Positions 48,776 to 58,688 of a stretch of 64,000 nucleotides of DNA are shown here, piece after piece (position 1 is the first letter of the stretch; each line of letters starts with the position of its first letter). The stretch comes from Paludibacteraceae bacterium. Lineage in GTDB: Bacteria; Bacteroidota; Bacteroidia; Bacteroidales; Paludibacteraceae. The notes beneath the pieces are model-generated. The model did not search any database. It worked only from the letters and a program-made list of their open reading frames with translations, and was not told the origin of the DNA. The stretch is taken from NCBI GenBank assembly GCA_024689005.1, contig JAILDU010000043.1, forward strand, positions 1 through 64,000, in the 5' to 3' direction. The translations under genes and the position numbers were made by a program.

Positions 48776-50308
48776 ATGAAACAGCCTGATTATATTTTCG
48801 AAACCAGTTGGGAAGTATGCAATCGTGTAGGAGGTATCTATGCGGTGCTCAGCACGCGTGCTGCCAGTATGCAACTGGAGCATCCGGACAAGGTGGTTTT
48901 CTTCGGTCCCGATTTTGGAGAACATAGCAATATATGGTTCCGCGAGGACAAAACTATCCTCCGCGAATGGCAAAAATCACTTGCTAAATCTTCTATTTCG
49001 GATATTCCCGTTCGTGTCGGACGGTGGGATATACCTGGCCAGCCTATTGCAGTTCTGCTCAAAGCGGACGCTGAGTTTGCGCGCAAGAACGAAATCTATG
49101 CGTGGGCATGGGAGAAATACGCGGTACAGAGTCATGCTGCTTATGGAGACTACGATGAGTCATGTATGTTTGGCTATGCCGCAGGCCGTGTCATGGAGAG
49201 CCTTTACCGCTATCTCCTCTCTGCTAACGAGGGTTTGACATTCTGCGCACATGCCAATGAGTGGCAAACGGTATTCTCTATCTTCTATCTCCGTGACTAT
49301 TGTCCGCAAATAGCAACTCTCTTCACTACTCACGCTACAGGCATAGGTCGTTCCATTGCTGGTAATGGCAAACCTCTCTACGATTATTTCGAGGGCTATC
49401 ATGGCGATCAGATGGCACAGGAACTCAATATGGTCAGCAAGCATTCTGTCGAGAAGCAGGCTGCGCATTATGCCGATTGCTTTACTACGGTCAGTGATAT
49501 TACCGCTCGCGAGTGCAAACAATTGCTGGATAAGGAGCCGGACATCGTCACACCTAATGGCTTTGAACTCGATTTTGTACCGCGAGGAAAAGCTTTTGCT
49601 ACTAAGCGTGCAGCCGCACGCGAGGCATTGCATCGGGTTGCAAGTAAGTTGCTTGATAGAGAGATACCGGACAATGCGCTCATGATCTGTATAGCCGGAC
49701 GCTTGGAAATGAAAAACAAAGGTATAGATGTCTTTGCCGAGGCTTTGGACGTCTTAGCCCAAAAAATCTATCGGAGCCGGAACGAAGAGCGAGAAGTTAT
49801 CGCATTCGTAATGATTCCTTATTTGGATAGAGCACCGGCACGCAAGTACAAAGTGAATGCTGTGTTCGTTCCGTACTATCTGGATGGGCGTGATCCGCTT
49901 TTTGGCATGACTTATTACGACCTGCTCATCGGTATGGATGCTTCGGTTTTCCCGAGTTATTACGAACCATGGGGATACACGCCGTTGGAGTCATGCGCTT
50001 TCCATGTACCTACTATAACGACTTCACTGGCTGGCTACGGCGAGTGGTGTCAACGCCACTTCGAAGCAACCGATATCAAACAAGGCGTAGTCACTATCAA
50101 TCGAACGGACTCTAATTTCCACGTAGTGGCAGAGGCTATTGCTGACAACTTGCTAACGTACATGCATTTGCCGGAGAAGGAGGTAGAAAAAGCTCGTTCT
50201 AACGCTGCATCCATTGCCCAAAAAGCACAGTGGAAATACTTCTTTAAGTATTACCGCAAGGCTTACGAAATAGCATTAAACAAATCCATTAAACGCAACA
50301 AGAAATGA
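48776..50308 (+). CDS. Glycogen/starch synthase-like glycosyltransferase
   Basis: MKQPDYIFETSWEVCNRVGGIYAVLSTRA; FTTVSDITARECKQLL; FPSYYEPWGYTPLESCAFHVPTITTSLAGYG. Confidence 0.82.
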   Translation: MKQPDYIFETSWEVCNRVGGIYAVLSTRAASMQLEHPDKVVFFGPDFGEHSNIWFREDKTILREWQKSLAKSSISDIPVRVGRWDIPGQPIAVLLKADAEFARKNEIYAWAWEKYAVQSHAAYGDYDESCMFGYAAGRVMESLYRYLLSANEGLTFCAHANEWQTVFSIFYLRDYCPQIATLFTTHATGIGRSIAGNGKPLYDYFEGYHGDQMAQELNMVSKHSVEKQAAHYADCFTTVSDITARECKQLLDKEPDIVTPNGFELDFVPRGKAFATKRAAAREALHRVASKLLDREIPDNALMICIAGRLEMKNKGIDVFAEALDVLAQKIYRSRNEEREVIAFVMIPYLDRAPARKYKVNAVFVPYYLDGRDPLFGMTYYDLLIGMDASVFPSYYEPWGYTPLESCAFHVPTITTSLAGYGEWCQRHFEATDIKQGVVTINRTDSNFHVVAEAIADNLLTYMHLPEKEVEKARSNAASIAQKAQWKYFFKYYRKAYEIALNKSIKRNKK

Positions 50309-52014
50309 GAAAATATCTTTTCGCAGCTGCGCTGCTTCTTTCAACATTCAACATTCAACATTCAACAGTCATTGCCTGCACCAATTTTCTGGTTGGTAAG
50401 GACGCTTCGGTAGATGGCAGTACTATCATATCATACGCAGCCGATTCATACGCGTTGTATGGCACCTTGCGTTTTTCACCTGCCACCGATTGGCCCGCCG
50501 GCGCTATGCGCGAGGTTAAAGATTGGGATACCGGACGCCCGCAAGGATTTATTCCGCAAGTAAGCCATACATACAAGGTGGTTGGCAATATGAATGAACA
50601 CCAAGTCACTATCGGCGAAACTACTTGGGGAGGACGCGAAGAACTGTGGGATACGATAGGTGTAGACTACGGTAGCCTCATCTATATCGCCTTGGAACGT
50701 AGTCGCACTGCACGCGAAGCGATTGAGTGTATGATTTCTTTGGTCAATGAGTTTGGGTATGCCAGCGAGGGAGAGTCTTTCTCTATTGGCGATCCCAATG
50801 AAGTCTGGATAATGGATTTGATTGGCAAAGGAAAAGGACAGAAAGGAGCTCTGTGGGCTGCTGTCCGTATTCCGGATAACGCAATCAGTGGTCATGCCAA
50901 CCAGGCACGTATTACTACTATCCCGGTTGGAAAAACTAAACTGACCAAAGAGCAAAAACGCTTGGAGAAGAAACTGAATTGCGTCTGCAATGGAGATTGG
51001 ATGTATGCTCGGGATTTGATTTCTTTTGCTCGCGAGAAAGGCTATTTCACTGGTAAGGATGCAGAGTTCAGTTACCAAGAGGCATATGCGCCGTTCGACT
51101 TCTCGGGCTTATTCGTTTGCGAGGCACGTGTATGGTCGTTCTTTCGCCATTTTAGAAGCGACATGGACCGCTATTATGATTATGCCGCCGGAGTCACTTT
51201 CTGCGAGACAAATGGAAAAAATGCAGGAGAACATATGCCGTTGTGGATCGTGCCTGAGCACAAAGTGAGTGTGCAGGATATCAAAGAGTGTATGCGTGAC
51301 GAATACAAAGGAACCCCGTTGGATATTACGCAGGGCACAGATGCCGGTCCATGGAATAGTAAATTGCGCTATGGCGGACTCGGCTTCAAACTGACAGACC
51401 CGGTAGATACAGCGAAAACGACGCAATATTGGTATGAGCGCCCGACTGCAACGCAGCAAACGGCATGGTCCTTTGTGGCACAAATGCGAACAGACAAACG
51501 TGGTATCTTTTGGTTTGGTGTAGATGATGCCGCATGCAGTTGCTATGTGCCAATGTATTGCTGTATCAATACTGTCCCCGAGTGCTTCGCTGAGAACAAT
51601 GGAGATCTTTATACCTATAGCCCGACGAGCGCGTGGTGGACCTTCAATGTTGTAGCCAATTGGGCATATACCAAGTACAGCCGCATGTATCCGCATATTC
51701 GCGAGCAGCAAATGGCCTGGGATGATAAGTTCAACACCCAGGTAGCAGGCATAGATGCACAGGTAGCTGAAATGAATGATGAAGAAGCGTGTGCCTTCCT
51801 GACCAAATATAGTTGCTCACAGGCCGAGAATGTCGTGGCTGATTGGCAGCGTCTGGGTATTTATCTTATGACTAAGTTCTTGGATGGACAAGAACGCAAG
51901 GAGGAGAACGGACATTTCAAACACAATTCGTATGGCAATAGTTGCAGTCCGGATCGTTTGTCTTTGCCGGAGACTTTCTTGCGAAAAGTTGCATCAGAAG
52001 TAACACATGAGTAA
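50305..52014 (+). CDS. C69 family dipeptidase
   Basis: CTNFLVGKDASVDGSTIISYAADS after signal/propeptide; GEPNEVWI-like motif (SFSIGDPNEVWIMDLIGKGK); 4-bp overlap with upstream gene. Confidence 0.85.
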   Translation: MRKYLFAAALLLSTFNIQHSTVIACTNFLVGKDASVDGSTIISYAADSYALYGTLRFSPATDWPAGAMREVKDWDTGRPQGFIPQVSHTYKVVGNMNEHQVTIGETTWGGREELWDTIGVDYGSLIYIALERSRTAREAIECMISLVNEFGYASEGESFSIGDPNEVWIMDLIGKGKGQKGALWAAVRIPDNAISGHANQARITTIPVGKTKLTKEQKRLEKKLNCVCNGDWMYARDLISFAREKGYFTGKDAEFSYQEAYAPFDFSGLFVCEARVWSFFRHFRSDMDRYYDYAAGVTFCETNGKNAGEHMPLWIVPEHKVSVQDIKECMRDEYKGTPLDITQGTDAGPWNSKLRYGGLGFKLTDPVDTAKTTQYWYERPTATQQTAWSFVAQMRTDKRGIFWFGVDDAACSCYVPMYCCINTVPECFAENNGDLYTYSPTSAWWTFNVVANWAYTKYSRMYPHIREQQMAWDDKFNTQVAGIDAQVAEMNDEEACAFLTKYSCSQAENVVADWQRLGIYLMTKFLDGQERKEENGHFKHNSYGNSCSPDRLSLPETFLRKVASEVTHE

Positions 52015-52029
52015 TATTAAGCACAAATC

Positions 52030-52887
52030 ATGAAAAGAGTATTTGCTATCATAGGAGTATGCTGTTTGGCACATTTCTTGTTGAGCGGTTGTCAGCTATT
52101 GGAGCGTAAGCAGCAAGCAGGAGCGATTGTCGAATTGGATGGCCATTATTTGTATGAGACCACGTTAGACTCATTGACTCTGGGCTTGACGGGCGAGGAT
52201 AGTGCACAAGTGGCACAGCAATTTATCAGCCAGTGGGCAAAAGACGTGCTGATGTACGAAGCAATCAAGGATAATTTGACTCCCGAGAAGAATCGAGAGT
52301 TGGAAAACTTGGTTGCTGCCTATCGCCGAGCCCTCTATGTACATGCCTATGAGGAATATTTGGTGACAGCCCGTATGCCTAAGGGAGTGGCTGATAGTAC
52401 CATCGAGCAGATGTACGCTCGTATGCCCGAACATTTCCGCCTTTCTGAGAGTATCGTCAAGGGTATGCTAATCGTGTTGCCTAACGCTGCTCCTAAAATG
52501 AATGAACTGAGAGAAGGCATGAGCAAACTGAACATGGATAATATAGAAAAGTATGCCTATCAATATGCTTCAGGTTATGAGTTGTTTGTCGATCGTTGGG
52601 TGACTTCTACCGACTTGCTCCTCCAGATGCCTTTTGGACGAGATGACTTGGACGCAAGACTGCGTGAACAGAAGCAGCAGATAGAAATTAGTGACTCGAC
52701 AAAAACATATATACTGCAAGTTACTGACAAACATCTGCGTGGCGAACAAATGCCTCTGGATTACGCACGACCGGAAATCGAAAAAATGGTGTTGAGAGGA
52801 CGGCAGACTGATTTCCTTCAAAAGGAACGTGAGCGGTTGTACCACGAGGCTGTGCAAGAACAACGTATTAAATTTAATCAACAATAA
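52030..52887 (+). CDS. Lipoprotein resembling SurA/PpiC-family N-terminal chaperone region
   Basis: Lipobox CLAHFLLSGC; helical SurA-like region; directly precedes SurA-like gene. Confidence 0.6.
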   Translation: MKRVFAIIGVCCLAHFLLSGCQLLERKQQAGAIVELDGHYLYETTLDSLTLGLTGEDSAQVAQQFISQWAKDVLMYEAIKDNLTPEKNRELENLVAAYRRALYVHAYEEYLVTARMPKGVADSTIEQMYARMPEHFRLSESIVKGMLIVLPNAAPKMNELREGMSKLNMDNIEKYAYQYASGYELFVDRWVTSTDLLLQMPFGRDDLDARLREQKQQIEISDSTKTYILQVTDKHLRGEQMPLDYARPEIEKMVLRGRQTDFLQKERERLYHEAVQEQRIKFNQQ

Positions 52888-52894
52888 TATCGTA

Positions 52895-54244
52895 GTGAAA
52901 AAGATTTTATTAATAGCAACTCTGTCCTTTAGCCTTTGGACTAACGCGCAAACCAATGGTATTATCGACGAGGTAGTATGGATTGTCGGTGATGAAGCCA
53001 TCTTGCGTAGTGAAATAGAGGAAGAGCGCATGCGCGCGCAATATGAAGGAGTGCCTATTCAAGGTGATCCTTATTGTGTCATCCCGGAGCAATTAGCTGT
53101 GCAAAAATTGTTTTTGCACCAGGCGGAATTGGATTCTATAGAAGCCAATGAATCCAGCGTGAGCCACCAAGTGGATATGCGACTCAATTATTATATCAAC
53201 CAGATTGGGTCCAAAGAGAAAATGGAAGAGTATTTCCGTAAAACCAGCAGTGAGATACGCGAGGAGATGATGACTACTGTGCGCAATCAAATGATTATTC
53301 AACAGATGCAGGCCAAACTGACGCAGCATATCAAGCCCACACCGGCAGAAATACGCCGTTTCTACAATTCGCTGCCTGCCGATTCTATTCCTATGATGCC
53401 CGCACAAGTAGAAGTGCAAATCCTTAGTTTTGAACCTGCTGTACCTATCGAGGAAACTGAACGAATCAAGCAGCGTTTGCGCGAGTTTACCGAGCGTGTA
53501 CAATCTGGTAGCGCTGACTTCAGTATGTTGGCCCGTCTCTACTCCGAGGATACCGAGAGTGCCAAACGAGGCGGAGAGTTGGGATTTGTAGGAAAAGGAC
53601 AATTGGTCAGCGAATTTGCCGATGTAGCCTTCAATCTGAATGATCCTAAGAAGGTCAGCCGTATCGTGCAGACAGAATATGGTTATCATATTATCCAGCT
53701 TATAGAGAAAAAAGGAGAGCGCATCAATTGCCGTCACATCCTCCTCAGACCGCGTGTCAGTGCATCGGATAAGGTCAAGGCTATTGAGCGTTTGGACAGC
53801 ATTGCCAAGCAGATCAAGACCGGCAATCTCTTGTTCGAACAGGCGGTAATTCAGTATTCACAAGACAAGAATACTGCCATGAGCGCCGGATTAATGATCA
53901 ATCAGAATACGGGTAGCAGTAGTTTCGAATATCAGGACCTGGCTCCCGAAATCGCCAAACAAATATACACAATGCAAGAAGGCGATATCTCGCAGCCATT
54001 TGTGATGATGGATCAACAGAAGAACCGCGAGGTATGTGCCATCGTGCGCCTTAAGAAGAGAACGGACATCCATCGTGCTAATCTCTCTGATGACTTCCAG
54101 ACTATCAAGTCTATGCTTGAGCAACAGCAGAGCCGTGAGTTTATTCATGATTGGATTATCAAGAAACAAAAAAGCACCTTCGTACAGATCGATCCGGAGT
54201 GGCAAGGATGTGATTTTCAATACCCAAATTGGATACACGAATAG
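52895..54244 (+). CDS. SurA-like peptidyl-prolyl isomerase with PpiC domains (GTG start)
   Basis: NGIIDEVVWIVGDEAILRSEIEEERM; SADFSMLARLYSEDTESAKRGGELGFVGKGQLVSEFADVAFNL; second domain INCRHILLRPRVS. Confidence 0.88.
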   Translation: MKKILLIATLSFSLWTNAQTNGIIDEVVWIVGDEAILRSEIEEERMRAQYEGVPIQGDPYCVIPEQLAVQKLFLHQAELDSIEANESSVSHQVDMRLNYYINQIGSKEKMEEYFRKTSSEIREEMMTTVRNQMIIQQMQAKLTQHIKPTPAEIRRFYNSLPADSIPMMPAQVEVQILSFEPAVPIEETERIKQRLREFTERVQSGSADFSMLARLYSEDTESAKRGGELGFVGKGQLVSEFADVAFNLNDPKKVSRIVQTEYGYHIIQLIEKKGERINCRHILLRPRVSASDKVKAIERLDSIAKQIKTGNLLFEQAVIQYSQDKNTAMSAGLMINQNTGSSSFEYQDLAPEIAKQIYTMQEGDISQPFVMMDQQKNREVCAIVRLKKRTDIHRANLSDDFQTIKSMLEQQQSREFIHDWIIKKQKSTFVQIDPEWQGCDFQYPNWIHE

Positions 54245-55831
54245 TTGAGAACTTATAAGCACATAGTATTTCTGCTTGCTGTTCTGTTGGCAATTCTCAA
54301 TCGTCAATTGTCAACGGCTCAGACCATGGTCTATCTGGAGCGGGCCGAAACTCTGGACTTTGACCAGGAGCGCATTGCCGACGCACAAATCCTGCGCGGC
54401 GATGTCGTCTTTCGTCATGAGGAGGCTTTGATGTATTGCGATAGCGCATATTTCTACGAGCAGACCAACTCATTGGATGCCTTCGGGCATGTACGCTTCG
54501 AGCAGGGCGATACACTACGAGGATTCGGAGAAGCGCTCTTCTATGACGGCAATACCAAGATTGCCCATCTGCGCCATAATGTCAAGTTAATACATGGTCT
54601 CGAGAAAGGACCGCGAGGCAGTAAGGGCAATCCAACTATCTTGACAACGGATAGTTTGACTTATGATCGCAACGAGAACTTGGCATACTACTATACGGGA
54701 GGTACTATTGCTGATACACTCAATACATTGACCTCCGTGCGTGGTCAGTACGCACCGAATACCAAGCAGGCGGTCTTCAGCGAGCAAGTGCGATTAGATA
54801 ACCCAAAGTTTATCTTGACCAGCGATACACTCATCTACAATACTGAGACTAAAGTTACTGATATAGTTAGTCCGACGACCATTGTTTATGAAAAAGAAAC
54901 CACTATTCGCACTTCCCGAGGTTGGTACAATACCGACAACGAGCAATCTATGTTATTGGACCGATCAGTTGTGGAACATGCCGATGGCAAGATGATGACA
55001 GGCGACACTATCTATTATGACAAAGCGATTGGCTACGGGCGCGTCTTGGGCAAAATGGAGATGAGAGACTCTGTCCAGCAAGCCACTCTTTACGGCAACA
55101 AAGGCGAGATGTGGGAGACGGACAGCCGAGGTTATGCTACTGATAGTGCTTTGATGGTCGATTGGTCCGACGAGGAACATTATGCCTATATTCACGCAGA
55201 TACACTCTTTACAGAGGAAATGCATTATACCGACAGCGCCAAGACTGATAGCACATATCGCCGCGTACGTGCCCATTACGGCGTGCGTGTATTTAGAGAT
55301 GACATGCAGATGAAGTGTGACTCTATGATCTATTTGGGCAGCGATTCTACTATTCACCTGTTCACCGACCCCATCTGTTGGAGTGACAATCAGCAAATAT
55401 CCGCAGATAGTATTACTGTCTTCATCGTAAACGAGAAGGTTGATCACGCAATCGGTACAGGCAATGCGTTAACGGTTATGGAGGATTCTGCCGGAGTGTA
55501 CAACCAGATGAGTGGCAAAGAGATTACGGCTACTATGCATGACGGAGAAGTTGAGCTGATAGACATCAGCGGAAATGCACTCACCATCTACTATCCTAAG
55601 GAGGAAAATGGTGACTTGGTCGGCATGAATACCACCGAAAGCAGTTTTATCCGAGTCTATGTCAACAATCGTGAAGTAGAACGTATCCGATTCACCAAAG
55701 AGACAACCGGAGTCCTCTATCCTATGGACCAGATACCGGCCGGCGGTGATCGATTAGCGTCTTTCTTTTGGGCAAGCAAAGTTAGACCAACCGACCCGAT
55801 GGATGTGTTCCGAAAAGTTGACGATTTTTAA
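54245..55831 (+). CDS. OstA/LptA-like protein (TTG start)
   Basis: VYLERAETLDFDQERIADAQILRGDVVFRHEEALMYCDSAYFYEQTNSLDAFGHVRFEQGDTLRG. Confidence 0.82.
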   Translation: MRTYKHIVFLLAVLLAILNRQLSTAQTMVYLERAETLDFDQERIADAQILRGDVVFRHEEALMYCDSAYFYEQTNSLDAFGHVRFEQGDTLRGFGEALFYDGNTKIAHLRHNVKLIHGLEKGPRGSKGNPTILTTDSLTYDRNENLAYYYTGGTIADTLNTLTSVRGQYAPNTKQAVFSEQVRLDNPKFILTSDTLIYNTETKVTDIVSPTTIVYEKETTIRTSRGWYNTDNEQSMLLDRSVVEHADGKMMTGDTIYYDKAIGYGRVLGKMEMRDSVQQATLYGNKGEMWETDSRGYATDSALMVDWSDEEHYAYIHADTLFTEEMHYTDSAKTDSTYRRVRAHYGVRVFRDDMQMKCDSMIYLGSDSTIHLFTDPICWSDNQQISADSITVFIVNEKVDHAIGTGNALTVMEDSAGVYNQMSGKEITATMHDGEVELIDISGNALTIYYPKEENGDLVGMNTTESSFIRVYVNNREVERIRFTKETTGVLYPMDQIPAGGDRLASFFWASKVRPTDPMDVFRKVDDF

Positions 55832-55840
55832 GATTATGTC

Positions 55841-55906
55841 ACTATCGAACGCATATCGAAGTCATCTCGAACTCACATCGAGGTTAAATCGAGGTTTCTT
55901 CGCAAC
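55841..55906. repeat. 11-bp-period tandem repeat
   Basis: actatcgaacg catatcgaagt catctcgaact cacatcgaggt taaatcgaggt (ttcttcgcaac). Confidence 0.7.
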
Positions 55907-55950
55907 AAATATACATATAAAACATGCGATTTTTTAAGATTTCAATATAT

Positions 55951-56664
55951 ATGAGAAAATTATTTGTATCAGTTATCTTAGTGTTTTTCGCTATTAATGC
56001 AATGGCTATAGACCTGCCCAAGCAAGGATTCGGTATGCAAATCGGTTTTGCCGCTCCAACGCTGAGGCTCAACGACAAGAGTCTTAACCCAAAGGACTCG
56101 TTGATTAACGTTACCAAACTCAATGGATTGAAACTTGGTATTGTTTATGATGCTAGTTATATAGCCGGTTTCGGTAGCACATTAGGTATCAACTATACAT
56201 TCGCTGCAAATACGACTCCGTGGGTTCAAAAGTATCAAATGAAGACTCAACCAGAGACTCATACCAGAACATTTTATCATGAAGTTGAAGTGTTTGTAGA
56301 TTGGCAGTATAAGTTTGAACTTGCCAAAGAAACATATTTAATGCTTTACACTGGACCAAGCATACAATATGGTATAGCTTTCAATGTGTATAAAGATGAA
56401 CGTGCTTGGGGAACGATTACTCCTTTGCCAGAGGAAACCAAATTGCGTTACCATGCAGAAGGCGACGAACAATTGAAAAACCTCAATGTAACATGGGGTG
56501 TTGGAGCAGGATTCCAATACCAGCGTTTCTTCTTACGTGGAGGCTACGATTTCGGTATCCTCAATCCTTATAAAAATACTAAGTTCGAAGGTTCCGACCG
56601 CTACACGCGCGGGCGTCTGGACCAATGGTCTATCAAGGTTGGTATGTACTTCTTGTATAAATGA
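55951..56664 (+). CDS. Outer-membrane beta-barrel protein
   Basis: Signal peptide MRKLFVSVILVFFAINAMA; GLKLGIVYDASYIAGFGSTLGINYTF...GAGFQYQRFFLRGGYDFGILN; terminal aromatic strand IKVGMYFLYK. Confidence 0.7.
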   Translation: MRKLFVSVILVFFAINAMAIDLPKQGFGMQIGFAAPTLRLNDKSLNPKDSLINVTKLNGLKLGIVYDASYIAGFGSTLGINYTFAANTTPWVQKYQMKTQPETHTRTFYHEVEVFVDWQYKFELAKETYLMLYTGPSIQYGIAFNVYKDERAWGTITPLPEETKLRYHAEGDEQLKNLNVTWGVGAGFQYQRFFLRGGYDFGILNPYKNTKFEGSDRYTRGRLDQWSIKVGMYFLYK

Positions 56665-58688
56665 TTCCACGCGAGACTGTTGATAGAATCTTTGCCGCTG
56701 CCAAGATAGAAGAGGTCGTGAGCGATTATGTGACACTGCGCAAACGCGGTGCCAACCTCATCGGCTTATGTCCTTTTCACAATGAGAAAACAGGATCGTT
56801 TACGGTTAGCCCGTCTAAGGGTATTTACAAGTGCTTCGGATGTGGAGCCAGCGGACACGCTGTACGTTTCATTATGGAGATAGAGCAGTGTTCTTTTGCC
56901 GATGCTGTGCGCCAATTGGGAAAGAAATATCATATCGAGGTAGAGGAACGACAACTCACTGCAGAAGAACAGCAACGTCAGGACGACCGAGAGTCAATGT
57001 TCGTCCTCAATGATTATTGCAATCAATGGTTTCAGCAACAGTTATGGGATTCCGACGAAGGACAAGCTGTCGGCCTCAGTTATTTTCGTGAACGCGGCCT
57101 ACGAGACGATATTATCCGCAAGTTCCAGCTCGGATATTCGCCCGAAAAAGGTAGCCCGCTGGCTAAAGCTCTCTTGAAACAAGGATTCAAAGAAGAGTAT
57201 ATACTCAATAATGTAGATACTAAAATAGGCTGCGGAGTGTGTGGCAAAAGTGAACAGGACGGACATCTCTACGACCGTTTTCGTGATCGTGTTATATTCC
57301 CGATTTTTACGGTTAGCGGCAAACCTGTTGCTTTTGCAGGACGTATCCTCAAGAAAAAAGACAATGTCGGTAAGTATGTCAACTCGCCCGATTCCATCAT
57401 CTATTCCAAAACCAACGAGTTGTACGGCATCTTCCAGGCCAAACAGTCTATCGCACGTTTAGATATGTGCTATCTCGTTGAGGGACAGATGGATGTGATT
57501 TCCATGCATCAATCGGGAATCACCAATGTGGTTGCCAGCGGTGGAACAGCGCTGACCAAACCGCAGATTCGGCTCATCAAACGATTCACATCCAATATCA
57601 CCGTTCTCTACGACGGCGATGCCGCAGGTATCCACGCAGCGCTACGAGGCATTGATATGTTCCTCGAAGAGGGATTCAATGTCAAAGTTCTGCTCCTACC
57701 TGACGGAGAAGATCCCGATAGTTTCGCACAGACGCACGATGCTGCTTTCTTTATCGACTATATAGAACAGAACAAAACTGACTTTATCAAATTCAAGCTC
57801 GACTTATTGAGCCAAGCGGCAGGAAATGATCCGCAGAAACGCAACGATTTGGTTAAAGACGTTGCCATGTCCATTTCTGTCATCCCGGATATCATCACTC
57901 GTAGAAATTATATACGCGAGTGTGCTATGCAGCTACATGTTGATGAACAAAGTCTAATTCTTGGAACTGATAAACTGCGTAGAAACAAACTCGAGGAAGA
58001 GAAAAAGCGCAAAGAAGAGGAAGCCCGACACCATGATAATGAATCTCCGATATCAGAAAACATAGCCGATACCGGCACGGAAGATGTTTTTGATAATATA
58101 CAATTCTTAGATCAGGTTGTTTCCAATAAGTTAGAAAAAAACTATTACAACCTCATTCAATTGGTAGTCCGCTATGGAGATCGCCAGATAGAAGTAGATG
58201 GAGATGTATATACTATTGGCGACGTCATTATTTATACGCTTGAGGGCGATGAAATAAAAGCTCCGCAACCCGTCTATCAGAAGATTATTGACGAATTCAA
58301 ACTGCATAGCAAGGAACCGGATTTTTGTGCAGAGTCGTTCTTCAAGTTTCATCCCGACCCTGACATCAGTGCTATGGCAATTGATATGATTGCCGATAAG
58401 TATCAACTAAGCACTATTTATGCTCGTCAGAGTATCTCAGAGAATGTGCAACGCCAAGTCAATGTCGGAGATGAGAGCCGTTTGGGAGAACTGGTAACCC
58501 AGTTGCTCTATGAAATCAAACTCACCGTTATCAATCTTCAAATAGAAGAGTTGGATGCCGGACTCAAAGAGGCGCAGGCAGCTGGAGATATGGAACGCCA
58601 ATTGCAACTCCTGGCGCATCAGCCGGAATTGATTAATGCACGCAATCAGATTTGTAAAATATTAGGAAACCGAGTAATCAATATATAA
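56661..58688 (+). CDS. dnaG: DNA primase
   Basis: Zinc finger NLIGLCPFHNEKTGSFTVSPSKGIYKCFGCGASGHAVRF; TOPRIM EGQMDVISMHQSGITNVVASGGTALT...LYDGDAAG. Confidence 0.95.
   Translation: MIPRETVDRIFAAAKIEEVVSDYVTLRKRGANLIGLCPFHNEKTGSFTVSPSKGIYKCFGCGASGHAVRFIMEIEQCSFADAVRQLGKKYHIEVEERQLTAEEQQRQDDRESMFVLNDYCNQWFQQQLWDSDEGQAVGLSYFRERGLRDDIIRKFQLGYSPEKGSPLAKALLKQGFKEEYILNNVDTKIGCGVCGKSEQDGHLYDRFRDRVIFPIFTVSGKPVAFAGRILKKKDNVGKYVNSPDSIIYSKTNELYGIFQAKQSIARLDMCYLVEGQMDVISMHQSGITNVVASGGTALTKPQIRLIKRFTSNITVLYDGDAAGIHAALRGIDMFLEEGFNVKVLLLPDGEDPDSFAQTHDAAFFIDYIEQNKTDFIKFKLDLLSQAAGNDPQKRNDLVKDVAMSISVIPDIITRRNYIRECAMQLHVDEQSLILGTDKLRRNKLEEEKKRKEEEARHHDNESPISENIADTGTEDVFDNIQFLDQVVSNKLEKNYYNLIQLVVRYGDRQIEVDGDVYTIGDVIIYTLEGDEIKAPQPVYQKIIDEFKLHSKEPDFCAESFFKFHPDPDISAMAIDMIADKYQLSTIYARQSISENVQRQVNVGDESRLGELVTQLLYEIKLTVINLQIEELDAGLKEAQAAGDMERQLQLLAHQPELINARNQICKILGNRVINI

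Noticed and set aside
50341-50368. Heptamer arrays considered as CRISPR or minisatellite repeats
   Set aside because: Units are only 7 bp with no unique spacers and no cas genes in the window; not CRISPR.
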